Below are positions 7,810-16,262 of a stretch of 52,412 nucleotides of DNA, in pieces. The position numbers and the translations under genes were made by a program. Positions within the stretch are counted from its first letter, which is position 1, and each line of letters starts with the position of its first letter. Origin of the DNA: Hyphomicrobiales bacterium. GTDB lineage: Bacteria > Pseudomonadota > Alphaproteobacteria > Rhizobiales > Rhizobiaceae. Where the stretch lies: the NCBI GenBank assembly GCA_900466475.1, contig UBMI01000018.1, forward strand, positions 187,721 to 240,132, in the 5' to 3' direction. The notes below the pieces were generated by a model, which was given only the letters and a program-made list of their open reading frames with translations, made no database searches and was not told where the DNA came from.

Positions 7810-8939
7810 CAGAGGCTCCTTTTCCAGAGGTCGGGATTGAAGATCTTGAAGCGGCCGAAAAAGGTCTCGCAGAACAGGATGACGATGAAGAGCGTGCCCT
7901 GCAGCACCAGAACGGTGGCATCCGGCAGGCCCATGCGGCGCTGTATGAGGCCGCCCGAAGCATCGATGCCGCCGAGCAGGATCGCGACCGGAATAATCGC
8001 CAACGGATTGTGTCGCGCGAGGAAGGCGACGAGGATGCCGGTATAGCCGTAGCCGGCGGCGAGCGAGGCATTGGCGCTGCCTTGAACTGCGGCGACCTCG
8101 ACCATGCCGGCGAGCCCCGCGAAACTGCCGGCGATCGCCGTGAATCCGACAATAAGCTTGCCAACCGGAAGACCCTGGATCTGCGCGGCGCGGACATTGC
8201 CGCCGGCGATGCGGGCGGCAAAACCGAAGCTCGTTACCTCGATCAGGATCCAGGAGAAAATGCAGGCGACGATGCCGATGACGAGACCCCAATGCACGTC
8301 CATCCCGGGAATGTTGCCGAGCATGTATTCTGGCGGCAGCGGCTTGGTCGACGGCTTGTTGAGGCTGGCGGGATCACGCAGCGGTCCTTCGACGAACTGG
8401 TTCATCAGGGCGATGGCGATATACGAGAGCAGCAGCGATGAAATCGTCTCATTGACACCGCGGTAGTGGCGGAGGAAACCGGCAAGGCCGATCCAGATGC
8501 CGCCGACCACCATGGCGGCAATGCCCATGAGAATAAGGGTCAGGAAGACAGGGGCAGTACCGGCAAGCGGCGTGGCCATGGCCGCGGCAGCAACGCCGCC
8601 CAGCACGACCGCTCCTTCCCCGCCGATGATGACGAGGCCGAGGCGAGCGGGCAGGGCGACGCAGAGTGCCGTCAGGAGAAGGGGTGCGGCACGGCTCAAG
8701 CTGTTTTGCACCGAAAACCAGCTGCCGAAGCCGCCGGTATACATAAGCTGGAAAAGCATCGCCGGCGATTTTCCGATCGCCAGGATGAACAGGGAGAAGA
8801 GCGCAAGACCGATCAGGATGGCCGCAAGACCGATGACGACTGGTTCGGCACGGCGCGCAATCCATTCGAGGACGGGGCGCAACGATGCCGGCTTTCCGGA
8901 AACGACTGAGATTGCGGGATCATTGGCCTGGACGGTCAT
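7809..8939 (-). CDS. ABC transporter permease (first), BMP/nucleoside-type
   Basis: This 376-residue permease is the partner of the protein encoded next. It begins with a cytoplasmic N-terminus of about 30 residues, then about ten hydrophobic segments. The family stretch LGLVIIGGEGAVVLGGVAAA and the coupling segment HYRGVNETISSLLLSYIAIAL are present, the latter contacting the ATPase in related transporters. I chose the ATG at 8939 because GGGAG precedes it with good spacing and because it lies 20 bases after the binding-protein stop. The same frame is open further upstream, inside the binding-protein gene, and that part is not translated in my reading. Confidence 0.9.
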   Translation of the reverse strand: MTVQANDPAISVVSGKPASLRPVLEWIARRAEPVVIGLAAILIGLALFSLFILAIGKSPAMLFQLMYTGGFGSWFSVQNSLSRAAPLLLTALCVALPARLGLVIIGGEGAVVLGGVAAAAMATPLAGTAPVFLTLILMGIAAMVVGGIWIGLAGFLRHYRGVNETISSLLLSYIAIALMNQFVEGPLRDPASLNKPSTKPLPPEYMLGNIPGMDVHWGLVIGIVACIFSWILIEVTSFGFAARIAGGNVRAAQIQGLPVGKLIVGFTAIAGSFAGLAGMVEVAAVQGSANASLAAGYGYTGILVAFLARHNPLAIIPVAILLGGIDASGGLIQRRMGLPDATVLVLQGTLFIVILFCETFFGRFKIFNPDLWKRSL

Positions 8940-8959
8940 GGCGCTTCTCCCTCTGCGGT

Positions 8960-10087
8960 CTACGCCGTCGATCCGACGACGCCCTCGACCAGATAATTCA
9001 TGCTCTCGAGCTCGATTGCGTCTTCGGCATAGCTCTTGTCGGCGGTCACAACTGAACTGCCCTTGTTGTCCTTCAGCGGTCCCTTGAAGACCGAGAAACC
9101 GCCCTTCATCATTTCCGCATGGGTTGCTTCGAAGGACTTGCGGCCCGCCTCGGAAACGCCGGGGCCGAGCGCGCTCATCTTGACAAACCCGTCCTTCAGG
9201 CCGCCGCGAACGAAATTGCCGAGCTTTTCGCCGGCCTGCGCCTTCTTGACGAAATCGCTGTAGACATTGCCCCAGGCCCATTCGGCACCGGTGAGATATT
9301 TCTCGGGGGCAAGCGGGCTCTGATTGGCGTGGTAGCCGCAGATGAAGGCTCCGCGGCCGGCGGCCGTCTCGACGACGACTTTCGGGCTGTCGACATGGCA
9401 GGTGATGACATCGGCACCCTGATCGACCAAGGCGTTGGTGGCTTCTGCTTCCTTGACGGCGAGCGACCATTCGCCGGTAAAGATCACCTGGCAGGTGATA
9501 GCAGGATCGACCGTGCGGGCGCCGAGCAGGAAGGCGTTGATATTCTGCAGAACCTGCGGGATCGGCTTTGCCGCGACGAAGCCAAGCTTCTTGCTTTTCG
9601 TCGCGTGGCCGGCGGCGATGCCGTTCAGATACTGGCCCTGGAAGATATAGCCGAAATAGGAGCCGGTATTGGCCGGGTTCTTGCCTTCCTGCCAGAGGCC
9701 GCCGCAGTGGCGGAACTGGATATCGGGATATTTGGCGGCCATGGCCAGCATGTGGGGATCGAAGTAGCCGAAGGAGGTCGGGAAGATGAGCGTCGCACCG
9801 TCCAGATTGATCATCGATTCCATCGTCTTCTGAACGTCCACGGTCTCGGGCACGTTCTCTTCTTCGACGACGGTGATGCCAGGCAGCGCCTTGACGGCAG
9901 CCGCGCCCTCGGCGTGCGACTGGTTGTAGCCATAGTCATCCTTTGGGCCGACATAAATGAAGCCAACGGTCAGCGCGGTCTGTGCAAGGGCGCGCGAGGA
10001 GAGGATGCCGGGGGCTGCGCCGACCAGGGCGGTGGCAGCGGAAGCCTGAAGGAAATGGCGACGGTTCATGGAAAGGAGTTTGGTCAT
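8960..10087 (-). CDS. BMP-family ABC transporter substrate-binding protein
   Basis: This 375-residue periplasmic binding protein is the first gene of the biuret/formamide operon. The start is supported by GGGGAG eight bases upstream, and the N-terminus carries a twin-arginine signal (NRRHFLQAS) with an AlaxAla-like cleavage site near residue 35. The mature protein has BMP-family marks: VGFIYVGPKDDYGYNQSH at its start, then PTSFGYFDPHMLAMAAKYP, and YFGYIFQGQYLNGIAAG in the middle. The conserved GY near the ligand site and the acid pair after GPKDD are typical. Members bind purine nucleosides or related heterocycles; a uracil-, urea- or biuret-like ligand would fit the enzymes encoded downstream, but that is inference. 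It is read from the sigma-54 promoter at 10141-10156. Confidence 0.92.
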   Translation of the reverse strand: MTKLLSMNRRHFLQASAATALVGAAPGILSSRALAQTALTVGFIYVGPKDDYGYNQSHAEGAAAVKALPGITVVEEENVPETVDVQKTMESMINLDGATLIFPTSFGYFDPHMLAMAAKYPDIQFRHCGGLWQEGKNPANTGSYFGYIFQGQYLNGIAAGHATKSKKLGFVAAKPIPQVLQNINAFLLGARTVDPAITCQVIFTGEWSLAVKEAEATNALVDQGADVITCHVDSPKVVVETAAGRGAFICGYHANQSPLAPEKYLTGAEWAWGNVYSDFVKKAQAGEKLGNFVRGGLKDGFVKMSALGPGVSEAGRKSFEATHAEMMKGGFSVFKGPLKDNKGSSVVTADKSYAEDAIELESMNYLVEGVVGSTA

Positions 10088-10131
10088 CAGAATGCTCCCC
10101 TTGCGGCGTTTCGCCGGTTCATTGGTTACGG

Positions 10132-10225
10132 AAAAGTGTATGCAATGACCGTGCCAGATTTCATTCTATTGAATTCATTGAAAATATTCGAACGCCTGCA
10201 AAGTGCTGTAAAAAGTGTATGCAAT
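10132..10225. promoter_or_regulatory. Two identical copies of a GntR-type operator motif
   Basis: The 15-base sequence AAAAGTGTATGCAAT occurs exactly at 10132-10146 and again at 10211-10225, 79 bases apart. On the minus strand it reads ATTGCATACACTTTT. Its core TGTATGCA / TGCATACA is typical of operators of FadR/FCD-type GntR regulators. A third core copy, GTGTATGCA, lies at 10388-10396 at the start of the GntR gene itself. The first copy overlaps the -12 box of the sigma-54 promoter, suggesting repression of the operon, and the third suggests autoregulation. The repeats are seen directly; assignment to this regulator is inferred from position. Confidence 0.65.
10141..10156 (-). promoter_or_regulatory. 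Sigma-54 (RpoN) promoter of the biuret/formamide operon
   Basis: On the minus strand the sequence reads TGGCACGGTCATTGCA, which matches every defined base of the sigma-54 consensus TGGCACG-N4-TTGCW, with the GG of the -24 box and the GC of the -12 box at the correct spacing. It lies about 55 bases before the ATG of the binding-protein gene and points towards it. In rhizobia this promoter type is usually driven by NtrC under nitrogen limitation, which suits a formamide/biuret operon. I did not find an obvious palindromic NtrC site nearby. The -12 box lies inside the repeated TTGCATACA motif, so a bound GntR protein would block RNA polymerase. Confidence 0.8.
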
Positions 10226-10381
10226 TTTTAGTCACCTAAGATCAAAAATTATGCAGAGTCTATAAAATCAGCTAATTTTGGCGTCAGATACTTCAGAATG
10301 AAAGTGAAGGGGACATGCAAAGGGCAATTTCCTTGTTTTAAACAAGAACTTGCTGTGCTATTTGACTTTGCTGTGCTAGCA

Positions 10382-11098
10382 ATGCATGTGTATGCATCGC
10401 TCAATTGGCAGAATCATTCCTTGAAGCAGGTCAGGCGCAGAGAGATCATCCGGACAGGAACGACCGTCGAGCAGATGGTGCGGGCAATTGCTGATATGAT
10501 CGTGACCGGGCAGATACTGCCGGGCGACAAGCTTGACGAGATTTCACTGGCGGCTCGTTTTGAAGTGTCGCGGACGCCTGTGCGCGAGGCGCTTCGCGAA
10601 CTCGGAGCAATGGGGCTCGTCGATCGCGAACCGAACCGCAGCGCTGTCGTCACCAATGTAACCGAGACCTACCTGCATTCGATGTTCGAGGCGATGGCCG
10701 AGCTCGAAGGCGTTTGCGCACGTCTAGCCGCCGAGAGGATGACGGTTGACGAGCGGCGTATGCTGGAAATCGAACATCGTGCTTCCGCTCGGCTCGTGCA
10801 TCAGGGTGCGGAAGAGGACTATGCTGTTCATAATACCGAATTCCACACCCGGCTTTATCGCGGCGCACACAACGAGCATATCTATGAGTTGGTAACCCAA
10901 AGCCGGGCCCGGCTCGCGCCTTTCCGGCGCGCGCAGTTCCGGCTGCCGGGTCGGCTCGCGAAGTCTTATGACGAGCACGACATCATCGTCACCGCGATCA
11001 TGCGGGCAGATGGTGTCGCCGCTGCAAAGGCTGCCTATTCGCATGTGGAAATCGTCAGCGATGCCAGTGTGGTCTTCGCCTCGGCGAGAGAAAAATAG
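10382..11098 (+). CDS. GntR-family (FCD) transcriptional regulator
   Basis: This regulator is divergent from the biuret/formamide operon. It has an N-terminal winged helix-turn-helix (IVTGQILPGDKLDEISLAARF then SRTPVREALRELGAMGLV) and a C-terminal all-helical FCD ligand domain (EAMAELEGVCARLAAERM, then HNTEFHTRLYRGAHN with likely metal-binding His/Asp residues). The start is uncertain. The frame opens at 10298 without a ribosome binding site; the ATG at 10382 gives 238 residues, and a TTG at 10421 gives about 225. The operator-like core at 10388-10396 would lie inside the gene if 10382 is used, which slightly favours the later start. It probably senses a small acid or nitrogen compound and controls the neighbouring operon. 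Confidence 0.88.
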   Translation: MHVYASLNWQNHSLKQVRRREIIRTGTTVEQMVRAIADMIVTGQILPGDKLDEISLAARFEVSRTPVREALRELGAMGLVDREPNRSAVVTNVTETYLHSMFEAMAELEGVCARLAAERMTVDERRMLEIEHRASARLVHQGAEEDYAVHNTEFHTRLYRGAHNEHIYELVTQSRARLAPFRRAQFRLPGRLAKSYDEHDIIVTAIMRADGVAAAKAAYSHVEIVSDASVVFASAREK

Positions 11099-11251
11099 CT
11101 AGCGCAGCCGTCGGAAGCCGCAAGGTTTGGAGTTCAGGCGTGACCAAACGCGGACACGCAAAATTGCTGATTGCGAAATTGCCGACGAATTGACAACATC
11201 CAGATCGCTCCATAAGCCAGCTTGCGACCGGCAATTAAAGAGGGAGCGACA

Positions 11252-11626
11252 ATGTCGATCTGGATCGGGCGAATTCTGTCAGCACTGGTTGTTATTCTGC
11301 TTCTTGCTGATGCGGGCATCAACCTTTTTGCACCTGATTTCATACGGACGGAAATGGAAGCCACCGGTTTCCCCGTCAATCTCGCCCCGGTGCTCGGCAT
11401 GATTATCGCGATCTGTGCGATCCTTTATGCTGTTCCGAAAACAGCTTTCCTTGGTGCGATACTGGTGACCGGTTTTCTCGGCGGCGCCATTTGCACGCAC
11501 TTCCGTCTGGGCGAGTTTTTTACGCCACCCCAGATCGTAAGCTTGCTTCTCGGGGCTGCCACCTGGGGCGGCCTTTATCTGCGGGACCAGAGACTGCGCC
11601 AGTTGATACCACTGAATGTAGTCTGA
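11252..11626 (+). CDS. DoxX-like small inner-membrane protein
   Basis: This 124-residue protein has four hydrophobic segments: about residues 5-23, 43-60, 65-85 and 92-110. It resembles the DoxX-like family, with the typical pattern GRILSALVVILLLADAG at the start, then EMEATGFP, LGMIIAICAILYAVPKTAFLG, and a THFRLGE-type loop. The ATG at 11252 has GAGGGAG upstream; an in-frame ATG 30 bases earlier lacks such a site. The function of such proteins is generally unknown. It is transcribed alone; the gene before it is the GntR regulator on the same strand after about 150 bases. A GC-rich inverted repeat starts just after the stop codon. Confidence 0.8.
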   Translation: MSIWIGRILSALVVILLLADAGINLFAPDFIRTEMEATGFPVNLAPVLGMIIAICAILYAVPKTAFLGAILVTGFLGGAICTHFRLGEFFTPPQIVSLLLGAATWGGLYLRDQRLRQLIPLNVV

Positions 11627-12009
11627 GCCCGCGGCGATCTCGCCGCGGAGTATGGAAGCGGCCGGTACTCTCATCGCCCTTCTACAAGGCTGGCGGAATT
11701 CTGACCGGCAACTAGACATTGTTGCGCCTACCGGCTGCAATTTTTTCTCAAAGTAAATCGGCGACTGAGACTTCAGGTCCTCAGCCGCCGACAAAGACCT
11801 CGTCCGATGGGCGTTCCCGTCAAGGAAAAGGCTCGCCCTCGGCTGAGGGCGAGCGAGAACCATCTACAGGAGTGGAATTCTGTATCGATGGGTGAGGCCG
11901 ATCCGGCAGGGAACCGAACCGACCTCCTTCTTCTGAATTGGAGGTCACCAAAGCAGAAGCCTGTGATGAAAAACCCCAGGATGCGATCCCGGGGTCTTCA
12001 ATGTTCAGA
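11627..12009. other. Intergenic region with three hairpins
   Basis: No gene is visible here. Inverted repeat CCGCGGCG-ATCT-CGCCGCGG at 11629-11648 directly follows the DoxX-like gene but lacks a T run, so it is a weak terminator candidate. A second, CTCGCCCTC-GGCT-GAGGGCGAG at 11832-11853, is followed on the minus strand by CCTTTTCC. The third at 11968-11995 is the porin terminator listed separately. The stretch between them shows nothing I can interpret. Confidence 0.5.
11968..11995 (-). terminator. Rho-independent terminator of the porin gene
   Basis: Read on the minus strand, ACCCCGGGA-TCGCA-TCCTGGGGT forms a nine-pair stem with one G-U pair and a five-base loop, followed by TTTTTC. It begins 15 bases after the porin stop codon. 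The strong stem and T run make this a convincing terminator. Confidence 0.85.
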
Positions 12010-13077
12010 TTAGAACGAACGCTGCAGGCGGAAGTAACCCGTCGTGAAGTCGTCGCTATCTTCCGGATCCAGGTACTGGACGGAAGCCTTGGCGTAGAAG
12101 TTGTCGACGATCTGGTAATCAACCGTCAGACCGACCTTCCAGGCGTCGCCGGTACCGTCGAAGTCATCCGGAACGGTGTCGAACGCGCTGTGACCGCCGA
12201 TGTAGTTGCCGTAATACTGAACACCAGGAGTGATCTTCAGCTTGTCCGTTGCCTTGATGGCGTATTCGGCAGCAACTGCCCATTCAGCCGTCGAGTAGTA
12301 GGAGTTCGGGCCGCTGGAGTAGACAGCAGCGAGGCCGAGCGTGCCCGGGCCGAGTTCAGCCGTACCCATAGCGCGGATAGCACCGTCTTCGTTGTCGAAG
12401 TCCCAGCCGCCGGTGATCTGGTAGCTGAAGGCGCCAGCCGTGCCGCCGATGCCGAAGGCAACGCCGACATTGTTCGGGCCGTCGTTGGGGACGAGTTCGC
12501 CGAGGGCCGGATCGAAGTCACCCTGGTATACGCCGTCTTCCAGTTCGTCGACGCTGATGCCGGCGTAGAAGGAACCGGTTTCGTACTGATAACGGATGGA
12601 GTTATGCAGCGTTACGACAGAACCGATATCGTCGGTTTCGCCGGAGAGACCATCGTCCCACCAGGAGTAGAACAGACCAGCGCGGAAGCCCGCGACGTCG
12701 AGGTAAGCGGAGTCGAGGATCGTGTCCTGGTCCGTTGCGTTGTCGGCATTGGCCTGGAGAACGATAACGCCGGTGAGCGGACCGTACTCGGTGTCGCTCT
12801 TGGCCGTGAACTGAACCTGACCACGGGTTACAGCATCCCAGTCAGAGTCGTTGTCACCGCCGACGTTCGAGCCGACGTTGACCTGGAAACGGATGTAACC
12901 TTCGATCTTAAGGCAGGTTTCCGTGCCCGGGATGTAGAAGTAGCCGGTGCCGTAGGCGTCGCAGACGCGAACGTATTCAACCGGTTCCGGCTCGGCAGCG
13001 ACGATTGCGTCTGCTGCGAATGCCGGTGCAGCGATGAGGGCAGCTGCGGAACCAAGCAACATCATACGAATGTTCAT
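12010..13077 (-). CDS. Outer-membrane porin, alphaproteobacterial Porin_2 family (RopA-like)
   Basis: This 355-residue general porin forms trimeric beta-barrel channels in the outer membrane. It starts with a Sec signal peptide ending in APAFA near residue 21, followed by the conserved rhizobial porin N-terminus VEYVRVCDAYGTGYFYIPG and ETCLKIEGYIRFQV. The two cysteines in this stretch are conserved in the family. Alternating hydrophobic beta-strand patterns run throughout, and the protein ends in Phe (LQRSF), the outer-membrane assembly signal. AGGAG lies 11 bases before the ATG. It has a long upstream region and a strong terminator, so it is a single-gene unit. It probably admits the hydrophilic nutrients used by the surrounding operons but is not specific to any. 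Confidence 0.93.
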   Translation of the reverse strand: MNIRMMLLGSAAALIAAPAFAADAIVAAEPEPVEYVRVCDAYGTGYFYIPGTETCLKIEGYIRFQVNVGSNVGGDNDSDWDAVTRGQVQFTAKSDTEYGPLTGVIVLQANADNATDQDTILDSAYLDVAGFRAGLFYSWWDDGLSGETDDIGSVVTLHNSIRYQYETGSFYAGISVDELEDGVYQGDFDPALGELVPNDGPNNVGVAFGIGGTAGAFSYQITGGWDFDNEDGAIRAMGTAELGPGTLGLAAVYSSGPNSYYSTAEWAVAAEYAIKATDKLKITPGVQYYGNYIGGHSAFDTVPDDFDGTGDAWKVGLTVDYQIVDNFYAKASVQYLDPEDSDDFTTGYFRLQRSF

Positions 13078-13578
13078 GGAAAGCCAATCTCCTAAGTTCG
13101 AGTGCGTTCCACGAAAGAACGTCCCCTCTGATAAAGCCCGATTAATTCGGTAAGGCCTAAAATAACCGAAAGGCAGGAGGGCTCAACAAGGAATGGTCTC
13201 ATTTTACAGAGAATTCTAACTAAACCGCCATGTGTGTGACAGAAGTACAACACTCCTTGGGCGGGTATTAACAAGGCGTAAAACAGAATGGCGAAATATG
13301 GCTATATTAGTACGACTTAGCCGGATTGGCCGAGCGGAAATGGGGCACGGCCGTCTGTCGCTGAAGCCTGAATCAGTCAAATATCTCGCTGCCGCGGGCC
13401 TGTATTTGCCCATCTGGAAGGGCTGCCGAGAGAAAATGCGGCTGAAAAACAGGTTTTATGTGGCAGGCGGAACCGCCAATTCGACGATGCCGCAATTCGA
13501 TTTCTTGCGACGATTCGCGGCGGCCGAGGCAAAGCTACAAGGCTCCAAAGGAGGCGTTCTGCTCCGCTTCCGGGAAAC
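13078..13578. other. Upstream region of the porin gene; no gene seen
   Basis: About 500 bases separate the porin start from the end of the ABC ATPase gene. The 250 bases nearest the porin are clearly more AT-rich than the surroundings, as expected for a strong promoter and untranslated leader on the minus strand, but I cannot fix -35 and -10 boxes. An open frame on the plus strand (13232-13645) has no ribosome binding site and no recognisable domain. No terminator with a T run is evident after the ATPase gene. Confidence 0.4.
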
Positions 13579-15255
13579 TCAGACCTGCGCTCGCCGCGCT
13601 TCAGGATCGGGGATCGGAACGGCAGCCATCAGGGCCTTCGTGTAATCCTCTGCCGGGTGTTCGAAGATTTGACGGCGGGTGCCGGTTTCGACAATCCTGC
13701 CACTACGCATGACGGCGACCTTATGGGACATGCGTTCGACAACCGCCATGTCGTGCGAGATGAAGAGATAGGAGAGCCCCATGCTTTCCTGCAGTTCCAG
13801 CATCAGGTCGAGCACGCGGGCGCGCACGGAGACGTCGAGTGCCGCAACGCTTTCGTCGGCAACGATCAGCTTCGGTTCAAGTGCAAGTGCGCGCGCAATG
13901 CAGATGCGCTGGCGCTGGCCGCCAGAGAATTCATGCGGATAGCGTGTGGCGGCGTCCGTCGTCAGACCGACGCGGCGCAGAAGTTCCGCAACCCTGTCCT
14001 GCCGCTCGGACTTACTGGCGATACCGTGTATGACTAGCGGTTCGGCGATCGCAGCGCCCACCGCCATGCGAGGGTCGAGCGAGGCATAGGGATCCTGAAA
14101 GATCATCTGCGCCGTGCGGCGTATGGGCTGCATCTCTCGATGGCTGAGCCCTGCGATGTTGCGGCCGTCGATGACCACATCGCCCGTGAATGGAATGAGG
14201 CCGAGCACGGCCTTGCCGGTCGTCGATTTTCCCGAACCGCTTTCGCCGACGAGGCCGAGGGTTTCGCCGGGCAAAATATCGAAGGAGACGTCGCTGACTG
14301 CCGCGGCAGGCGCCTTGCCCTTGAAGAGAAAGCTCGCAGCACCGCCATAGGTGACATTGAGACCACGCACATTCAGTACTGGTGTGCGATCGGGACGCAA
14401 GGTCTCGACGCTACGTGAGGTGATACGCGGCGGGCCGTCCGTGCCGGCAAACGCGCCCAGGCGTGGCACGGCGGAGAGTAACTGCTGCGTATAGGTTTGC
14501 CGCGGGGTACGGAAAATGCCGACGGCCGGGCCCTCCTCGACGATGCCACCATTCTGCATGATGATGACGCGGTCGGCCATTTCGGCGACGACGCCCATGT
14601 CATGGGTGATCAGGATGATCGAGGTGCCGAATTCTGATTTCAGCTCGCGCATCAGCTTCAGGATCTGCGCCTGTACGGTGACGTCGAGCGCGGTAGTGGG
14701 CTCGTCGGCGATCAGCACCCTGGGACGGCAGGAGAGCGCCATGGCGATCATCACGCGTTGCCGCATCCCGCCGGAAAGTTCATGCGGATATTGTTTCAGG
14801 CGTTTTGCCGGATCGGTGATCTGCACCGCATCGAGCATCTGTAATGCAGTCGCTTCGGCGTTCTCGCTGCCCTGATGCTCGCGGATCGCCTCCGTCAGCT
14901 GTGCGCCGATCAACATGACCGGGTTGAGTGACGTCATCGGCTCCTGGAAGACCATGGCAATATCGCCGCCGCGCACGCCGCGCATGGCCCTGTCGGAAAG
15001 TTTCAGCAGATCGCGTTCGCCGAGCATGATGCTGCCGGAGGCGACTTGAAGCGAGGCCTTCGGCAGCAAGCCCATGATCGACAGCGACGTCACCGATTTG
15101 CCCGAACCGGATTCTCCGGCAAGGCAAAGCGTTTCGCCGCTTGCCAAATCAAAGCTGATATTTTTTAGAACCGATTTGCGACCTTCCGGCGTTCGCGCAT
15201 CGACATTGAGATTGCGAACGCTGAGGATAGGTGCCGAGGGTATGGCTTCAATCAC
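13579..15255 (-). CDS. Fused peptide/amide-type ABC ATPase (DppD-DppF fusion)
   Basis: This 558-residue protein has two full ATP-binding domains of the oligopeptide/nickel (Dpp/Opp) type in one chain. Domain 1 has Walker A GESGSGKS at about 47-54, signature LSGGMRQR at 160-167 and Walker B LIADEPTTALD at 181-191. Domain 2 has GESGSGKS at 337-344, FSGGQRQR at 443-450 and LIVADESVAALD at 463-474, with Ser where Pro is usual. The start codon is GTG and overlaps the stop of the acetamidase gene by four bases (GTGA). It powers the permeases at 17908-19676, and being last in the amide operon it is co-regulated through the leader at 21405-21478. Confidence 0.94.
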   Translation of the reverse strand: MIEAIPSAPILSVRNLNVDARTPEGRKSVLKNISFDLASGETLCLAGESGSGKSVTSLSIMGLLPKASLQVASGSIMLGERDLLKLSDRAMRGVRGGDIAMVFQEPMTSLNPVMLIGAQLTEAIREHQGSENAEATALQMLDAVQITDPAKRLKQYPHELSGGMRQRVMIAMALSCRPRVLIADEPTTALDVTVQAQILKLMRELKSEFGTSIILITHDMGVVAEMADRVIIMQNGGIVEEGPAVGIFRTPRQTYTQQLLSAVPRLGAFAGTDGPPRITSRSVETLRPDRTPVLNVRGLNVTYGGAASFLFKGKAPAAAVSDVSFDILPGETLGLVGESGSGKSTTGKAVLGLIPFTGDVVIDGRNIAGLSHREMQPIRRTAQMIFQDPYASLDPRMAVGAAIAEPLVIHGIASKSERQDRVAELLRRVGLTTDAATRYPHEFSGGQRQRICIARALALEPKLIVADESVAALDVSVRARVLDLMLELQESMGLSYLFISHDMAVVERMSHKVAVMRSGRIVETGTRRQIFEHPAEDYTKALMAAVPIPDPEARRAQV

Positions 15256-16196
15256 GCGAATACGATCCTAGGGAAGTAGAAGGAGACGACCCAGTTCGGC
15301 ATATCGACGATTTCGCTGATGCGCAGATCGCCACAGACGGAGCAGAGCAGATAGGCATCAACCGCGCTCATGCCGTGTTCTGCGGTCAAAAGATCGATCA
15401 TGCGCATGACGCTTTCGCGAGCACCCGTCATCAGGTCGGGGCCGATGCCGGTGGTCACTTCATATCCAGCGCCGTCGAGATGGCGGGTAACCGGTTCGGT
15501 CGTCGTGAAGCGTGGCGTCTGCAGGCGCGCATCCTTGACGAGTTCGATCGTCGCCTCGACATTCATCTGACTTTCGATCGCCGTGCCGCAGACTTCGCCG
15601 TCACCCTGGGCGGCATGCGTGTCGCCGATGGAGAAGAGCGCGCCTTCGACCTCGATCGGCAGATAGAGGGTGACACCGGCCGTCAGGTCACGAATATCCA
15701 TGTTGCCGCCGACGCGGCGCGGCGGCACGACGGAATGGGTGCCTGGCTCGGCCGGAGCGACGCCGATCGTGCCGGCAAAGGGCTTCAGCGGCACGCGGCC
15801 GCCAGGGCCGTAAAGGGCCGGCGTCATGCTGTTTGCATCATAGGACCATACGTGCAGCGCCGGTTCCTTGAACTGGTCGGCAAGCAGGCCGAAGCCCGGA
15901 ATATTGGCCGTCCAGCCGATGCCCGAGGGAATGAACTTGCGGAGCGTCACCTTCAGCGCGTCGCCTGGCTTGGCGCCTTCCACGTAGATCGGGCCGGAAA
16001 CCGGGTTGATCTTGCCGAAATCCAGATTATTCAGTGTTTCCAGCGTCGCGTCGCTGCCGAGCTGACCGCCGGAAGAATCCATGCATTCGAAATGGATGGT
16101 TTCGCCGGGCTTGGCGACAACGGCCGGTGCGAAATCCTTGTTCCAGCCGAAATTATGCTGGGCGCGGTGAATCGTGTGGGTGCAGGCAATGCACAT
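15252..16196 (-). CDS. fmdA: Acetamidase/formamidase family protein (FmdA_AmdA)
   Basis: This 314-residue cytoplasmic amidase hydrolyses short amides such as formamide or acetamide to the acid and ammonia. It belongs to the metal-dependent FmdA/AmdA family, unrelated to the nitrilase-type AmiF in the first operon. Family features are TIHRAQHNFGWN at the N-terminus, PGETIHFECMDSSGGQLG, then GPIYVEGAKPGD and FSIGDTHAAQGDGEVCGTAIE, which holds likely metal and substrate ligands. It is shorter than the roughly 400-residue Methylophilus enzyme but near the shorter bacterial members. GGGAG precedes the ATG. Its position in an operon with AmiC and AmiR supports amide catabolism. Confidence 0.92.
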   Translation of the reverse strand: MCIACTHTIHRAQHNFGWNKDFAPAVVAKPGETIHFECMDSSGGQLGSDATLETLNNLDFGKINPVSGPIYVEGAKPGDALKVTLRKFIPSGIGWTANIPGFGLLADQFKEPALHVWSYDANSMTPALYGPGGRVPLKPFAGTIGVAPAEPGTHSVVPPRRVGGNMDIRDLTAGVTLYLPIEVEGALFSIGDTHAAQGDGEVCGTAIESQMNVEATIELVKDARLQTPRFTTTEPVTRHLDGAGYEVTTGIGPDLMTGARESVMRMIDLLTAEHGMSAVDAYLLCSVCGDLRISEIVDMPNWVVSFYFPRIVFA

Positions 16197-16262
16197 AAGG
16201 TGTCTCCCTCGATTTTATGAAGCCTTCCCGGCCGAGCCGGGAAGGCATTGCTTCCTTAAGGC

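Noticed and set aside
9119..10231. A 370-residue plus-strand frame opposite the BMP binding-protein gene
   Set aside because: It mirrors a well-supported gene on the other strand, has no recognisable domain, and long antisense frames are common in this GC-rich sequence.
11938..13095. A 385-residue plus-strand frame opposite the porin
   Set aside because: Its periodic Val/Asp/Glu composition is the complement of beta-barrel codons; the porin has signal peptide, family motifs and terminal Phe.
13320..13345. GGCCGAGCGGAAATGGGGC, which at first looks like a tRNA fragment
   Set aside because: No cloverleaf, anticodon stem or T arm could be built around it.
13232..13645. A 137-residue frame in the porin upstream region
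   Set aside because: Arg-rich, no ribosome binding site, no known domain, and it runs into the opposite-strand ATPase gene.
15231..16220. A 329-residue plus-strand frame opposite the acetamidase gene
   Set aside because: No domain and no start site; the amidase frame has family motifs throughout.
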